Source: a virus. From it: 22,247 nucleotides of DNA. Where the stretch lies: the IMG/VR virus record IMGVR_UViG_3300023210_000252, positions 1 to 22,247 of that record. One strand, 5' to 3'. Both the position numbers and the translations under genes were made by a program. This document shows, piece after piece, positions 13,602 to 20,119 of the stretch (within the stretch, counting starts at the first letter, position 1; each line of letters opens with the position of its first letter). Below the pieces are notes generated by a model. It searched no databases. It was given only the letters and a program-made list of their open reading frames with translations, and had not been told where the DNA came from.

Positions 13602-15422
13602 TTATTCATACATTCCATTTCTATAATTAAGACCTACTGTTTTCTCGTCTCCGAACCTATTCTTGTGGCAAACAAACAACGTCTTCCCATCACTAGGTGC
13701 TGCATCATCATCAAATTCAGACAATTCTGCTGTATCATTTCTTGGATACCAAAGCTGAAACAATAAACTCGTTAAGTTTCTAATGTCAGCACTTCCTGCA
13801 ATATCATTCACTGACCTTGGCTTGGTTGAGGCTCCAGCCTGTCCCTTGTTGAAGTGACTTAACAGTAGTAGCGGAACCTGGTGTTGTTTTGCTATTTGTG
13901 ATAGATCAGATAGAAGCTTGCTATATTCTTCCCATGTACTTTTGTTCTTATCTTTTCTGACATATCCAAGATGGTCAACAATTATAAGATCGAACGGTGA
14001 TCCACTTTCACTATCTGCCTTAACCACCTTCTTCAACTCACTTGTTCCAAGAGATATATTGTCCTTGAAAAACTTTAATAGATTCTTGCTTCTATCAAAG
14101 AAATTAAGTCCACCATCTAAGACGTCTTTATGATGTTTCAATTCAGCAAATGGTATTCCAGCCCACTCTGCTATAGTCCTTTCAACCAATGTCTCTGTAG
14201 ACATCTCAAGCGAACAAAACAGCACTCTATTTCCCTTGTCGATGTTCTTCTTGGCAACATACATTGCAAAAGCCGTCTTGCCCATCCCAGGATCAGCAGC
14301 ACAAATCATCATCTCCTCTTTCCTCCTCTTGCCCCATGCTTTATCAAACTCAGGATGCCCAAGTGTGATAGGTGATAATCCTTTCCCTGTTAAAATGTTG
14401 TCTTTAACATTTGCTACAAGCTCGTCTGAATCATAAAACATATCCTCAACGTCCATTCTCTGATAACCAAACTTACATCTGCTTTTATCGCAGAATTGTA
14501 GAACATAGTCATTGTTGTTACATCCAAACTTGTTGTTATGCTTAAACGCAGACTTCACTGTCCTGGCCACCTCTTTATCCTCAAGTCCTCCGAATCCATT
14601 TAATAATTCAACAGTATCTTCTTCTGATGCGTTCTGGCTTTTCATAAACAGCGCAACAGTATAACAAGCATTATTCCTTTCCCCCTTGCCTACCCCTTCA
14701 GTCAACATCCTCCTAATACATGGAAGTGTTTTTATATCATCAATACTTTTAGGCATATATTCATTCTTCTTTCTCTGTGCTTCATGGCTCGCTTTCTCTG
14801 TCTTGTCGAACCCCTCTCTAAACTTCTCATTAAAACTAAACTCTGGAGCCTTGGTGGTTCTAGGGTTCGATGCAAGTACTAGAATCGATTCTAAGGTGCC
14901 TCCTAGCTCCTCTCGAGTGATTCTAACCTTAAAATGACCCGAACTACCATGCTGGGTATTATTCAGTCGTAAGAGCCTCTTACGGTCGTATATTGCAAGA
15001 TCGAGAGTCTTAAGCCGTTTAAGGAACTTTAAATTCCTAGCTATCTGTTTAAATACAGTGATTGTGTCCACCTTTAAGCCTAGATCCAGCACTTCTTGTC
15101 CTGCTATTAAATGAAAACCCTTATTTCCACTGAAGAATATATCTAGTTTTATTCCGAACACCTCATCGAAGTAATCGTAAATATCGATAGACTCCTTTCT
15201 TGCTATATCGACATCATCTTCGCTATCCATGTCAAACACCAACGGTGCAATATAAGCCGACGAGTCCTGCTCTGGCTCCTCGTATGACATGTACGTTGCG
15301 TAGCACTCTTTGTGTTCATGCTTCTCACAAAACTCTTTGTGCATTTCTTTGGAATCCTCTCGCATTAGAGGGTTATCACCATCCATTTCTTGAAACTTTT
15401 TGTGTGCAAATCGGATATACAT
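13602..15422 (-). CDS. Primase-polymerase/DnaB-type helicase fusion
   Basis: A 606-residue bifunctional replication protein. The N-terminal archaeo-eukaryotic primase (AEP) domain shows FDMDS (D64, D66), SGNKGFHLI (S98-H104) and a third strand region, AIYDRKRLLRLNNTQHGSSG, the usual metal- and nucleotide-binding motifs. Cysteines at 235 (LPCIRRML), 301, 311 and 316, with GKGERNNA between them, resemble the primase C-terminal region with a possible iron-sulfur site. The C-terminal RecA-type helicase has Walker A ADPGMGKT (376-383), Walker B LIIVDH (D483), LLLSHFN (H523), an arginine near R548 and HKNRFGDEK, all like DnaB/Twinkle/T7 gp4. It would prime and unwind at the fork. It starts on the TAATG junction with the initiator gene. 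Confidence 0.88.
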   Translation of the reverse strand: MYIRFAHKKFQEMDGDNPLMREDSKEMHKEFCEKHEHKECYATYMSYEEPEQDSSAYIAPLVFDMDSEDDVDIARKESIDIYDYFDEVFGIKLDIFFSGNKGFHLIAGQEVLDLGLKVDTITVFKQIARNLKFLKRLKTLDLAIYDRKRLLRLNNTQHGSSGHFKVRITREELGGTLESILVLASNPRTTKAPEFSFNEKFREGFDKTEKASHEAQRKKNEYMPKSIDDIKTLPCIRRMLTEGVGKGERNNACYTVALFMKSQNASEEDTVELLNGFGGLEDKEVARTVKSAFKHNNKFGCNNNDYVLQFCDKSRCKFGYQRMDVEDMFYDSDELVANVKDNILTGKGLSPITLGHPEFDKAWGKRRKEEMMICAADPGMGKTAFAMYVAKKNIDKGNRVLFCSLEMSTETLVERTIAEWAGIPFAELKHHKDVLDGGLNFFDRSKNLLKFFKDNISLGTSELKKVVKADSESGSPFDLIIVDHLGYVRKDKNKSTWEEYSKLLSDLSQIAKQHQVPLLLLSHFNKGQAGASTKPRSVNDIAGSADIRNLTSLLFQLWYPRNDTAELSEFDDDAAPSDGKTLFVCHKNRFGDEKTVGLNYRNGMYE

Positions 15423-16141
15423 TATTTTTTGTTGTTAAATACTTTGTTCATCAAGTCGGAACCCGATAACTCACTGATTGGCTGTTCCTTTACTTCATCG
15501 AGCCAACACTTACCCCTAAGCCATGATGCAGGATAAGGGATGTATTTTCCCCCATCTTCTAGCCAGCTTGCGCTCTTCTTCTGTTTAGCTATCGCAGCCA
15601 ACAATACGTCAACATCCTCGGCCACACCCTTGAACGCTTTTTCAGCATCCCCTTTCTTCCTCTTCTTGGGATATGCTGAGTAGAATGTTTCGAAGTGTGC
15701 ACCGTATGTTTTCTTTTCCTTTATTTCCTTTCCTTTCCTTTCCTTTATAGCATTGCGTTCGCATTGCGTTCGCATTGCGTTCGCATACCCTTTGTTTTCC
15801 TTATTCCATCGCACCTTTGCGGACTTTCGAGCGGCCTCACTTTTCTTCTCTTTTTCTTTAAAAAATTTGACCAAACGATTACTCCAAAAAAACTTTTCAT
15901 CAATTTTAAACAATTCAAAATCAAAAATAATGGATTTTATGCGTTCGCAATCCAAACGCATTGCGAATGCAATATCTTCTATGTCTTCTATTTTTAAACG
16001 AGCCTCTGAAGAAGCAGCAACCAGCTCTACTAGGTGCCAGTAAATTCCGTATCCTTCATGCCCTTCCCTCCTTAAGAGCTTGATAATTTTTTCATCCTCA
16101 TGAGCATTATAATCATGAGGAAAATAATAAGATTCCTTCAT
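15422..16141 (-). CDS. DnaD/Lin1244-like replication initiator
   Basis: A 239-residue protein. The N-terminal domain (YYFPHDYNAHEDEKIIKLLR, GHEGYGIYWHLVELVA) is the Lin1244/Lin1753-like winged helix (DUF4373), related to DnaD-type initiators. Residues 90-145 are very basic and low in complexity, and this is the stretch whose DNA carries the iterons. The C-terminus (FETFYSAYPKKRKKGDAEKA, then GKYIPYPASWLRGKCWLDEV) is the tail common to phage and plasmid initiators, likely involved in helicase loading. It is followed with a 1-nt overlap by the primase-helicase. An origin inside the initiator gene, as in phage lambda O, would fit. DNA binding is inferred. Confidence 0.82.
   Translation of the reverse strand: MKESYYFPHDYNAHEDEKIIKLLRREGHEGYGIYWHLVELVAASSEARLKIEDIEDIAFAMRLDCERIKSIIFDFELFKIDEKFFWSNRLVKFFKEKEKKSEAARKSAKVRWNKENKGYANAMRTQCERNAIKERKGKEIKEKKTYGAHFETFYSAYPKKRKKGDAEKAFKGVAEDVDVLLAAIAKQKKSASWLEDGGKYIPYPASWLRGKCWLDEVKEQPISELSGSDLMNKVFNNKK
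15724..15743. repeat. Four tandem TTTCC pentamers beside iterons
   Basis: TTTCC is repeated four times without a break, with further near-copies to the left (from about 15713). On the coding strand it is purine-rich (GGAAA)n and encodes a Lys/Glu/Arg run. It lies 6 bp from the iteron array. Polypurine tracts next to iterons are often part of replication origins, but simple slippage in a low-complexity linker could also produce it. Confidence 0.6.
15750..15785. repeat. Iteron-like 11-bp tandem repeats (possible origin)
   Basis: Three perfect head-to-tail copies of an 11-bp unit (GCATTGCGTTC) cover 15750-15782, followed by a partial fourth. Each contains the inverted-repeat core TGCG-TT-CGCA, at 15754-15763, 15765-15774 and 15776-15785. 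The same 10-mer recurs at 15940-15949 beside two diverged copies (15955-15972, TTGCGAATGCAA). The unit is one helical turn, so bound proteins would sit on one face. The array lies in the coding sequence of the initiator, next to a polypurine tract and an A/T-rich stretch (15845-15935). Origin function is inferred. Confidence 0.65.
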
Positions 16142-16158
16142 TGTTGTTATTGTTATTG

Positions 16159-16311
16159 TTACTTGCTTATAAGACCGAAAGTTATTTTGTTTATTTTAGT
16201 TAAAAACTCTCTGTCGTCAGAGAATGTTGAAGCAAGCTCTGTAAGTATGAGCCGCTTGGTTTCTTCTTCTTTTCTTTTCTTTTCCTCCTCGGGGATTTCT
16301 ACGTGTGACAT
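16159..16311 (-). CDS. 50-residue charged protein, first gene of leftward operon
   Basis: From ATG 16311 the protein reads MSHVEIPEEEKKRKEEETKR, then LILTELASTFSDDREFLTKI and a hydrophobic end. It is a strongly charged helix without cysteines or membrane span. The longer frame start at 16368 lies inside the promoter and is unlikely. The leader AACAACAAAACT has no Shine-Dalgarno sequence. As the first gene after the leftward promoter it could be a small regulator or initiator partner. No family was recognised. Confidence 0.6.
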   Translation of the reverse strand: MSHVEIPEEEKKRKEEETKRLILTELASTFSDDREFLTKINKITFGLISK

Positions 16312-16340
16312 AGTTTTGTTGTTATTATTAGTACAACCCA

Positions 16341-16368
16341 ATTGTATCAAATTTTTTATAAAAAGCAA
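16341..16368 (-). promoter_or_regulatory. Leftward sigma70-like promoter
   Basis: On the minus strand TTGCTT (16368-16363), a 16-nt AT-rich spacer and TACAAT (16346-16341) give a fair sigma70-type promoter. It lies about 30 nt upstream of the first leftward ATG. It would drive the replication cluster and perhaps read on into the late genes. Confidence 0.5.
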
Positions 16369-16377
16369 ACCTTTGTT

Positions 16378-16405
16378 TTGACTATTGTAAATATGTGTAT
16401 ATACT
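16378..16405 (+). promoter_or_regulatory. Rightward sigma70-like promoter
   Basis: TTGACT (16378-16383), a 16-nt spacer and TATACT (16400-16405) lie just before ATG 16412. Transcription would start at or within a few bases of the start codon, so the message may be leaderless or nearly so. It lies back to back with the leftward promoter, 10 bp apart at the -35 elements. Confidence 0.6.
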
Positions 16406-16411
16406 AAGGGT

Positions 16412-16597
16412 ATGGAAGAAAAAAACTACACAGAATGGAATGAGAAATTCATCTTTTCTTTGATGAAAAAATGGAAAGCTAAATACGAGCAAGCTGTGTC
16501 TGTTATAAAACTTTACCAAAGATGTAGTAAGAAGTCTGAAACGCCAGAAGATTTCTATTACGAAGAACGATCTGAAAAAATAATTAACAATCAATGA
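16412..16597 (+). CDS. 61-residue early protein, unknown
   Basis: It starts MEEKNYTEWNEKFIFSLMKK and is a basic, aromatic-rich helical protein (MKKWKAKYEQAVSVIKLYQR), ending in an acidic-aromatic tail. No motif was recognised. It is the first rightward gene, and its stop overlaps the methyltransferase start (ATGA), so the two are probably translated together. It could be an accessory or a small host-takeover protein. Confidence 0.6.
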   Translation: MEEKNYTEWNEKFIFSLMKKWKAKYEQAVSVIKLYQRCSKKSETPEDFYYEERSEKIINNQ

Positions 16598-17235
16598 AAC
16601 ACCTTAAAGACATAAAGGATTGGCAAGAACTCAAGAACGAGGTTGTTTGCGGCGATTGCCTTGAGGGTATGAAGCTGATTCCTGACAAGAGTATTGATTT
16701 AGTTTTGACAGACCCTCCTTATGGACTTGGAGACAAGCTGTTAAAGGGCGGTAAAAATGGGAACGTGGTTGATTTTGGCAAAAAATACCAAGAAACGGAA
16801 TGGGAAGATATAAAACCGACTCAAGAAGTTTTTGATAAAATGTTTTGCATTAGCAGTAATCAAGTTATTTTTGGAGGAAACTATTTTAATTTACCGCCCA
16901 CAAGAGGGATTATTTGCTGGGATAAAAACATAGGGACTCCTAACAATTTCTCACACTGGGAAATGGGGTGGACCTCTTTTGACTGTCCTGCTAGAAAATT
17001 TGTTAAAACAAATGATAACAATAAGCAGCACCCTACTCAAAAACCAGTAGAGCTAATGCGTTGGATATTAGAGAACTACTCAAAAGAAGGCGATTTAATC
17101 TGTGACCCCTTCATGGGAAGCTGGACTACCGCTAGGGCTTGCAAAGACTTGGGTAGAGATTTTATAGGATTTGAACTAGACGAGAACTACTGCAAGATAG
17201 GAGAAAAGAGATTGCAACAAGAAGTATTATTTTAA
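16594..17235 (+). CDS. DNA methyltransferase, beta class (N6-adenine or N4-cytosine)
   Basis: A 213-residue methyltransferase of the D21/CcrM-like group. Motif IV DPPY (40-43) is preceded by SIDLVLT. The N-terminal VVCGDCLEGMKLIPD is the motif III-like start. HPTQKP (146-151) and DPFMGSWTT (171-179) are the AdoMet-binding motifs X and I. Motif IV before motif I defines the beta class. The target-recognition part (55-145) is short. Motif I reads GSWTT where GSGTT is usual. The rest of the fold (GRDFIGFELDENYCKIGEKR) is intact, so it may still be active. It probably modifies phage DNA against host restriction. No partner nuclease is adjacent, so it is an orphan enzyme. Confidence 0.88.
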   Translation: MKHLKDIKDWQELKNEVVCGDCLEGMKLIPDKSIDLVLTDPPYGLGDKLLKGGKNGNVVDFGKKYQETEWEDIKPTQEVFDKMFCISSNQVIFGGNYFNLPPTRGIICWDKNIGTPNNFSHWEMGWTSFDCPARKFVKTNDNNKQHPTQKPVELMRWILENYSKEGDLICDPFMGSWTTARACKDLGRDFIGFELDENYCKIGEKRLQQEVLF

Positions 17236-17247
17236 AAAACAATCAAT

Positions 17248-17406
17248 ATGGAAAACCCACTGAACCAACTAATAAACTTTAAATGCGGAAAAAGAGAAAA
17301 GAAAAAGTTCCAAGATATTTGTAGAACAAATGGATACAAACAATCATCTATTATAAAGATGGGAGTAAACGAAAAGCTAAAAGAAAAAGTGTTTGAAATA
17401 AAATAG
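17248..17406 (+). CDS. 52-residue ribbon-helix-helix-like protein
   Basis: ATG 17248 (MENPLNQLINFKCGKREKKK) to TAG 17406. 'LINFKCGKREKKKFQDICRT' followed by 'NGYKQSSIIKMGVNEKLKEK' follows the ribbon-helix-helix pattern: one polar beta strand, helix A, a Gly turn and helix B. Such proteins are dimeric DNA-binding repressors. It ends 2 nt before a strong promoter that drives the next genes, so autoregulation or control of that promoter is plausible. The assignment rests on pattern only. Confidence 0.55.
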   Translation: MENPLNQLINFKCGKREKKKFQDICRTNGYKQSSIIKMGVNEKLKEKVFEIK

Positions 17407-17408
17407 TA

Positions 17409-17437
17409 TTGACATTTTGTATTTACTTCGATATACT
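17409..17437 (+). promoter_or_regulatory. Consensus-like sigma70 promoter
   Basis: TTGACA (17409-17414), a 17-nt spacer and TATACT (17432-17437) form the best promoter in the window. The expected start is near 17444, leaving a leader of about 75 nt before ATG 17518. The leader holds a short inverted repeat, AGAGT...ACTCT (about 17456-17480). Confidence 0.75.
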
Positions 17438-17517
17438 GGAATCAGATCAGTCATAGAGTCTAAATAATATAAGCACTCTGTAAGCATTGGTCACAAATTA
17501 TTACTTAGCCTGTAATC

Positions 17518-17724
17518 ATGAACATCAAAACAACTGTTGAAGTAGGCGAATCTGTCTACATGGTCGAAGCTCCGACGTTTGAGCTTCACGAGGAGAAGTT
17601 AGGATCTTTACAAAGGTTTGTTGAATACAAGCCTGGTGAAGAGTTGGTTCCAGAAGAAGATTACGAACCAGATCCAAGCTCTTTGTATAGAGAGCAGGTA
17701 GAATTCGATTTAACTAATTTTTAA
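17518..17724 (+). CDS. 68-residue acidic protein, unknown
   Basis: It starts MNIKTTVEVGESVYMVEAPT and is markedly acidic, especially EYKPGEELVPEEDYEPDPSS, with no cysteine or membrane segment. A beta-rich N-terminus and a disordered middle are likely. Very acidic small early phage proteins are sometimes DNA mimics that block restriction or polymerase, but there is no direct evidence here. It is the first gene after the strong promoter and lies 10 nt before the coiled-coil protein gene. Confidence 0.6.
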   Translation: MNIKTTVEVGESVYMVEAPTFELHEEKLGSLQRFVEYKPGEELVPEEDYEPDPSSLYREQVEFDLTNF

Positions 17725-17734
17725 CAAACACAAC

Positions 17735-18103
17735 ATGGATGTACAAGATTTAAATGACATTGCAAATGATATAGCTGTATCAAGAATAGAAATGTCTGCT
17801 TTAGAAAAAGAACTAGAAGAGTGGTTAAAGGCTACTCCTAGGTATCAAGAATTCATGGGAAAAATAACCGAAGCTAAGTTAAGGAAGGATGAACTATCTA
17901 AAAAGTTGTTAGACGCCATGAGAGAGTCTAATCTAAAGTCGTGGAAGACGGAGCAAGCTTCGTTCTCTAGGGCCATTAGAAAGAGTGTAACATTTGATCC
18001 TATCATCAAGAAACAAATAGAACAAAAGTTGAAAGCTGGAGAAGAAGTAGAAAATTGGGAGTTAAATGAAAAAGAATATATATCAATTAGATTAACCAAA
18101 TAA
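17735..18103 (+). CDS. Coiled-coil Gp157-like protein
   Basis: A 122-residue protein: an N-terminal coiled coil (SRIEMSALEKELEEWLKATP, ITEAKLRKDELSKKLLDAMR), then KSWKTEQASFSRAIRKSVTF and a beta-like C-terminus (ENWELNEKEYISIRLTK). The order 'coiled coil, then E..F.I..RK' is that of siphovirus Gp157-like proteins, which are commonly encoded next to SSB and recombination genes. The SSB-like gene begins 2 nt downstream, which agrees with that. Family assignment is moderate. The biochemical role of Gp157 proteins is not well defined. Confidence 0.62.
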   Translation: MDVQDLNDIANDIAVSRIEMSALEKELEEWLKATPRYQEFMGKITEAKLRKDELSKKLLDAMRESNLKSWKTEQASFSRAIRKSVTFDPIIKKQIEQKLKAGEEVENWELNEKEYISIRLTK

Positions 18104-18105
18104 TT

Positions 18106-18711
18106 ATGGATTATTTCAAAATGAAAAGCGTGCTCACCGCTAACAACCAAACGGTTAAAGTTGAGATACTAAAGGACTTCGGAATGCAGGAAGCTGATAA
18201 GTGGGGAAATGTAAATCATAGATATGGAATACTAGTTAATGGACAGAAACTGTATTGGGATGCTTCTCAAGTAGCTTGTAAAAGAATGGCTGATATAGGT
18301 AATCCTAAAACTGTTATCATTAAAAGAATAGACAAGGGTGAGAAAACTATGTTTAATTATCACGTAGAAGGAGACGTTAATGTTCAAGAGCAGAACGTGG
18401 TACAAGTAACCGAAGCTCCTAAGGATGATTTTCAGGATAAGGTTTCAAGAGGAGCAGCATGGAACAATGCAGTAGCTTATGTATTAAAAAAAGAAGATAT
18501 TTCTACTATGAGCGTAGCCGATCTATGTGGAGCTGTGTGTGAAGTGGCAGAAGTAATATCTGTATTTCAAAAAGCTTTCGTTAACGGAGAAAAGAAAGAT
18601 CCAGTAGAAATGGCTAGAGATATTATGGGTGGAGAAGTAGTTGGAAGTATTACAGATAAACTCGTAGCTGATAAAAAAGCAGAAGATATAGATGATTTGC
18701 CTTTTAATTAA
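18106..18711 (+). CDS. Putative single-stranded DNA-binding protein
   Basis: A 201-residue protein. An N-terminal beta-rich domain (KMKSVLTANNQTVKVEILKD, RYGILVNGQKLYWDASQVAC, KTVIIKRIDKGEKTMFNYHV) could form an OB-like barrel. A helical region follows. The C-terminus ends EDIDDLPFN. Acidic tails ending in DDLPF or DDDIPF are a signature of bacterial and phage SSBs and recruit partner proteins. The preceding Gp157-like gene supports a replication or recombination role. It would coat single-stranded DNA during replication. An actual OB fold is not proven by eye. Confidence 0.6.
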   Translation: MDYFKMKSVLTANNQTVKVEILKDFGMQEADKWGNVNHRYGILVNGQKLYWDASQVACKRMADIGNPKTVIIKRIDKGEKTMFNYHVEGDVNVQEQNVVQVTEAPKDDFQDKVSRGAAWNNAVAYVLKKEDISTMSVADLCGAVCEVAEVISVFQKAFVNGEKKDPVEMARDIMGGEVVGSITDKLVADKKAEDIDDLPFN

Positions 18712-18715
18712 GACC

Positions 18716-18745
18716 TTGATAAGTCTCTAAACTATCTGTTAAAAT
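18716..18745 (+). promoter_or_regulatory. Putative promoter of the HNH gene
   Basis: TTGATA (18716-18721), an 18-nt spacer and TAAAAT (18740-18745; TTAAAA with a 17-nt spacer is also possible) lie 25 nt before the HNH start. An endonuclease gene with its own promoter is common for mobile insertions. Confidence 0.5.
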
Positions 18746-18769
18746 GGTAATACAAATAACCGTTTTAAA

Positions 18770-19237
18770 ATGAAAGAATGTAGAAAATGTGGAGAAAAAA
18801 AAGGCCTTTGTGAATACTATGTGCACAAGGATATGCTAGATGGCCACCTGAATATATGCAAAAAGTGTGTTAAAAAAAGGACTAGAGACTATAGAATCAA
18901 CAACTACGAAACGTGTAAAAAGATTGATAGGAAGAAGTACTTAAAAAGAAGGGAGGCAGCTTTAAAAAGACAATCTGAATATGCTAGGGAAAATGAGAAG
19001 CAAAAATATATCGGCTGGATAGGCAATATATTAAGGCGAGCAATTCGCAAAGGAGCCATGAAGAAACACCCGTGTAGTGTATGTGGGGAAAAGAAGTCAC
19101 AAGCCCACCATTCAAATTATTTAGAACCATACAACGTTATATGGTTTTGTGATTATCATCACAAGCAATGGCACAGGGGAAACAAGCCAGTATATCCTAA
19201 GAATCTAGTCAGAGATATAAAAACACTAAATACTTAA
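18770..19237 (+). CDS. HNH endonuclease with N-terminal zinc finger
   Basis: A 155-residue protein. The N-terminal finger has C4, C7, C30 and C33. A long Lys/Arg helix (DRKKYLKRREAALKRQSEYA) probably binds DNA. The C-terminal HNH-type domain has C102xxC105, QAHHSNYLEP (H113, H114), then WFCDYHHKQWH (C127, H130, H131, H135). The order 'CxxC...HH..Y..P..V.W.C..HH...H' is the small zinc-bound HNH type. It is a mobile nuclease inserted between the SSB-like gene and a gene of unknown function. Its N-terminal finger resembles those of the endonucleases in the structural block. Confidence 0.85.
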   Translation: MKECRKCGEKKGLCEYYVHKDMLDGHLNICKKCVKKRTRDYRINNYETCKKIDRKKYLKRREAALKRQSEYARENEKQKYIGWIGNILRRAIRKGAMKKHPCSVCGEKKSQAHHSNYLEPYNVIWFCDYHHKQWHRGNKPVYPKNLVRDIKTLNT

Positions 19238-19241
19238 ATTT

Positions 19242-19562
19242 ATGTTAATCAATTTACACAACGCTCAGATAGAGAAGGTGCAAACTATGGTCGACAGGAG
19301 CATTCAGGTGAGACTAGGCTTGCCTGAACTCGCTCCAGCTGAAATGACAGAACTCTTCTCTGCTCTCAACAACGATGTTCATCAAATCAGTTTTGAACAT
19401 GAAGAAACAGAAAAGAAGTCCCCATCTACTAGATTAAGAAGTGTGCTCTATCTTCTCTGGAAACAATCTTATAAAGACAAGTATGAAGAATTTGAAGTTT
19501 TCTACAGAGCAAGGATGGAAAACTTAATTGATCAGATAAAAGAAAAACTGGAGCCGTTATAA
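19242..19562 (+). CDS. 106-residue early protein, unknown
   Basis: It starts MLINLHNAQIEKVQTMVDRS, only 4 nt after the HNH stop. The protein is helical: LPELAPAEMTELFSALNND, then RLRSVLYLLWKQSYKDKYEE and FEVFYRARMENLIDQIKEKL. There are no cysteines and no membrane segment. No family was recognised. The gene ends directly before a GC-rich hairpin. It may be the original neighbour of the SSB-like gene before HNH insertion. Confidence 0.6.
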   Translation: MLINLHNAQIEKVQTMVDRSIQVRLGLPELAPAEMTELFSALNNDVHQISFEHEETEKKSPSTRLRSVLYLLWKQSYKDKYEEFEVFYRARMENLIDQIKEKLEPL

Positions 19563-19570
19563 GCTCCTTT

Positions 19571-19610
19571 AGGGGGAGGAAAATCTTCAAGAAGGTTACA
19601 GGCCCTCCCT
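19571..19610. other. Stacked intergenic hairpin
   Basis: AGGGGG (19571-19576) pairs with the C/T-rich block at 19603-19610 (one G·T). Inside it, AATCTT-CAAG-AAGGTT (19582-19597) forms a 6-bp stem with one wobble. A T-run is absent, so it is not a standard terminator. Its GC-rich arm (CTCCTTTAGGGGGAGG, 19564-19579) resembles the CCTCTAGTGGAGG element near 21.0 kb. Confidence 0.45.
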
Positions 19611-19639
19611 CTAAATAAGTTTATAACTAAACAATATGT

Positions 19640-19777
19640 ATGACTACAGTCCTCCGAATAATAGCAGCAGGAATGATCGCATTATTAGCGATGTACACCT
19701 TATTCATTATCTTAGGTGTATTCCTTGCGCTATCCCAGTGGTTCTTATTCTGGGTTTTATTACCAACGTTGTATTAG
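19640..19777 (+). CDS. 45-residue membrane protein
   Basis: ATG 19640 (MTTVLRIIAAGMIALLAMYT, then LFIILGVFLALSQWFLFWVL) to TAG 19777. Nearly the whole chain is hydrophobic, which suits one long or two short membrane helices. An overlapping frame from ATG 19636 (50 residues, MYDYSPPNNSS...) is less coherent, but both frames are open. A small membrane effector such as a holin or exclusion protein is possible. There is no family evidence. Confidence 0.5.
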   Translation: MTTVLRIIAAGMIALLAMYTLFIILGVFLALSQWFLFWVLLPTLY

Positions 19778-19795
19778 CTATTAACTAAAAACACC

Positions 19796-20089
19796 ATGAA
19801 AACATTCGAAGACTTCTTACAAGAAAAACACGCAGAGCAGTACATCGGTTTGGATGACGACATGCCAGACGATTGCGGAGAATGGATTGCTAACCTAGAC
19901 GTGGATGAGCTGATTGATTATGCAGACGAAGCTATATCCCAAGACCGCAAGCGTATAGAGGAGGAGGTGCGACTTCTAAAGAAAAGGAAATTCCCAATAG
20001 GAGAAAGACCCTGGTGTGTAGTTTGTTTCAATAGAGTAATGAAAGAGCTAATTAAAATTCTTAAGGGCGAAGGAGGCCCGAATAAGTAG
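19796..20089 (+). CDS. 97-residue acidic protein, unknown
   Basis: It starts MKTFEDFLQEKHAEQYIGLD, followed by a very acidic phrase (DDMPDDCGEWIANLDVDELI), then a basic helix (DRKRIEEEVRLLKKRKF) and a C-terminal WCVVCFNRVMKELIKILKG. The CxxC could bind metal alone or in a dimer. The opening 'FEDFLQ.KHAEQY.GLDDDMPDD' is a phrase I associate with conserved phage hypothetical proteins of unknown function. The start has an A-rich leader (AAAAACACC). Confidence 0.6.
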   Translation: MKTFEDFLQEKHAEQYIGLDDDMPDDCGEWIANLDVDELIDYADEAISQDRKRIEEEVRLLKKRKFPIGERPWCVVCFNRVMKELIKILKGEGGPNK

Positions 20090-20119
20090 AATCACTTTTA
20101 AAACTTTTAACCAAATAGG

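Noticed and set aside
16382-16594. Minus-strand 70-residue ORF opposite the first rightward gene
   Set aside because: It is the complement of a better gene, crosses the divergent promoter and has a Phe-rich composition typical of an antisense shadow.
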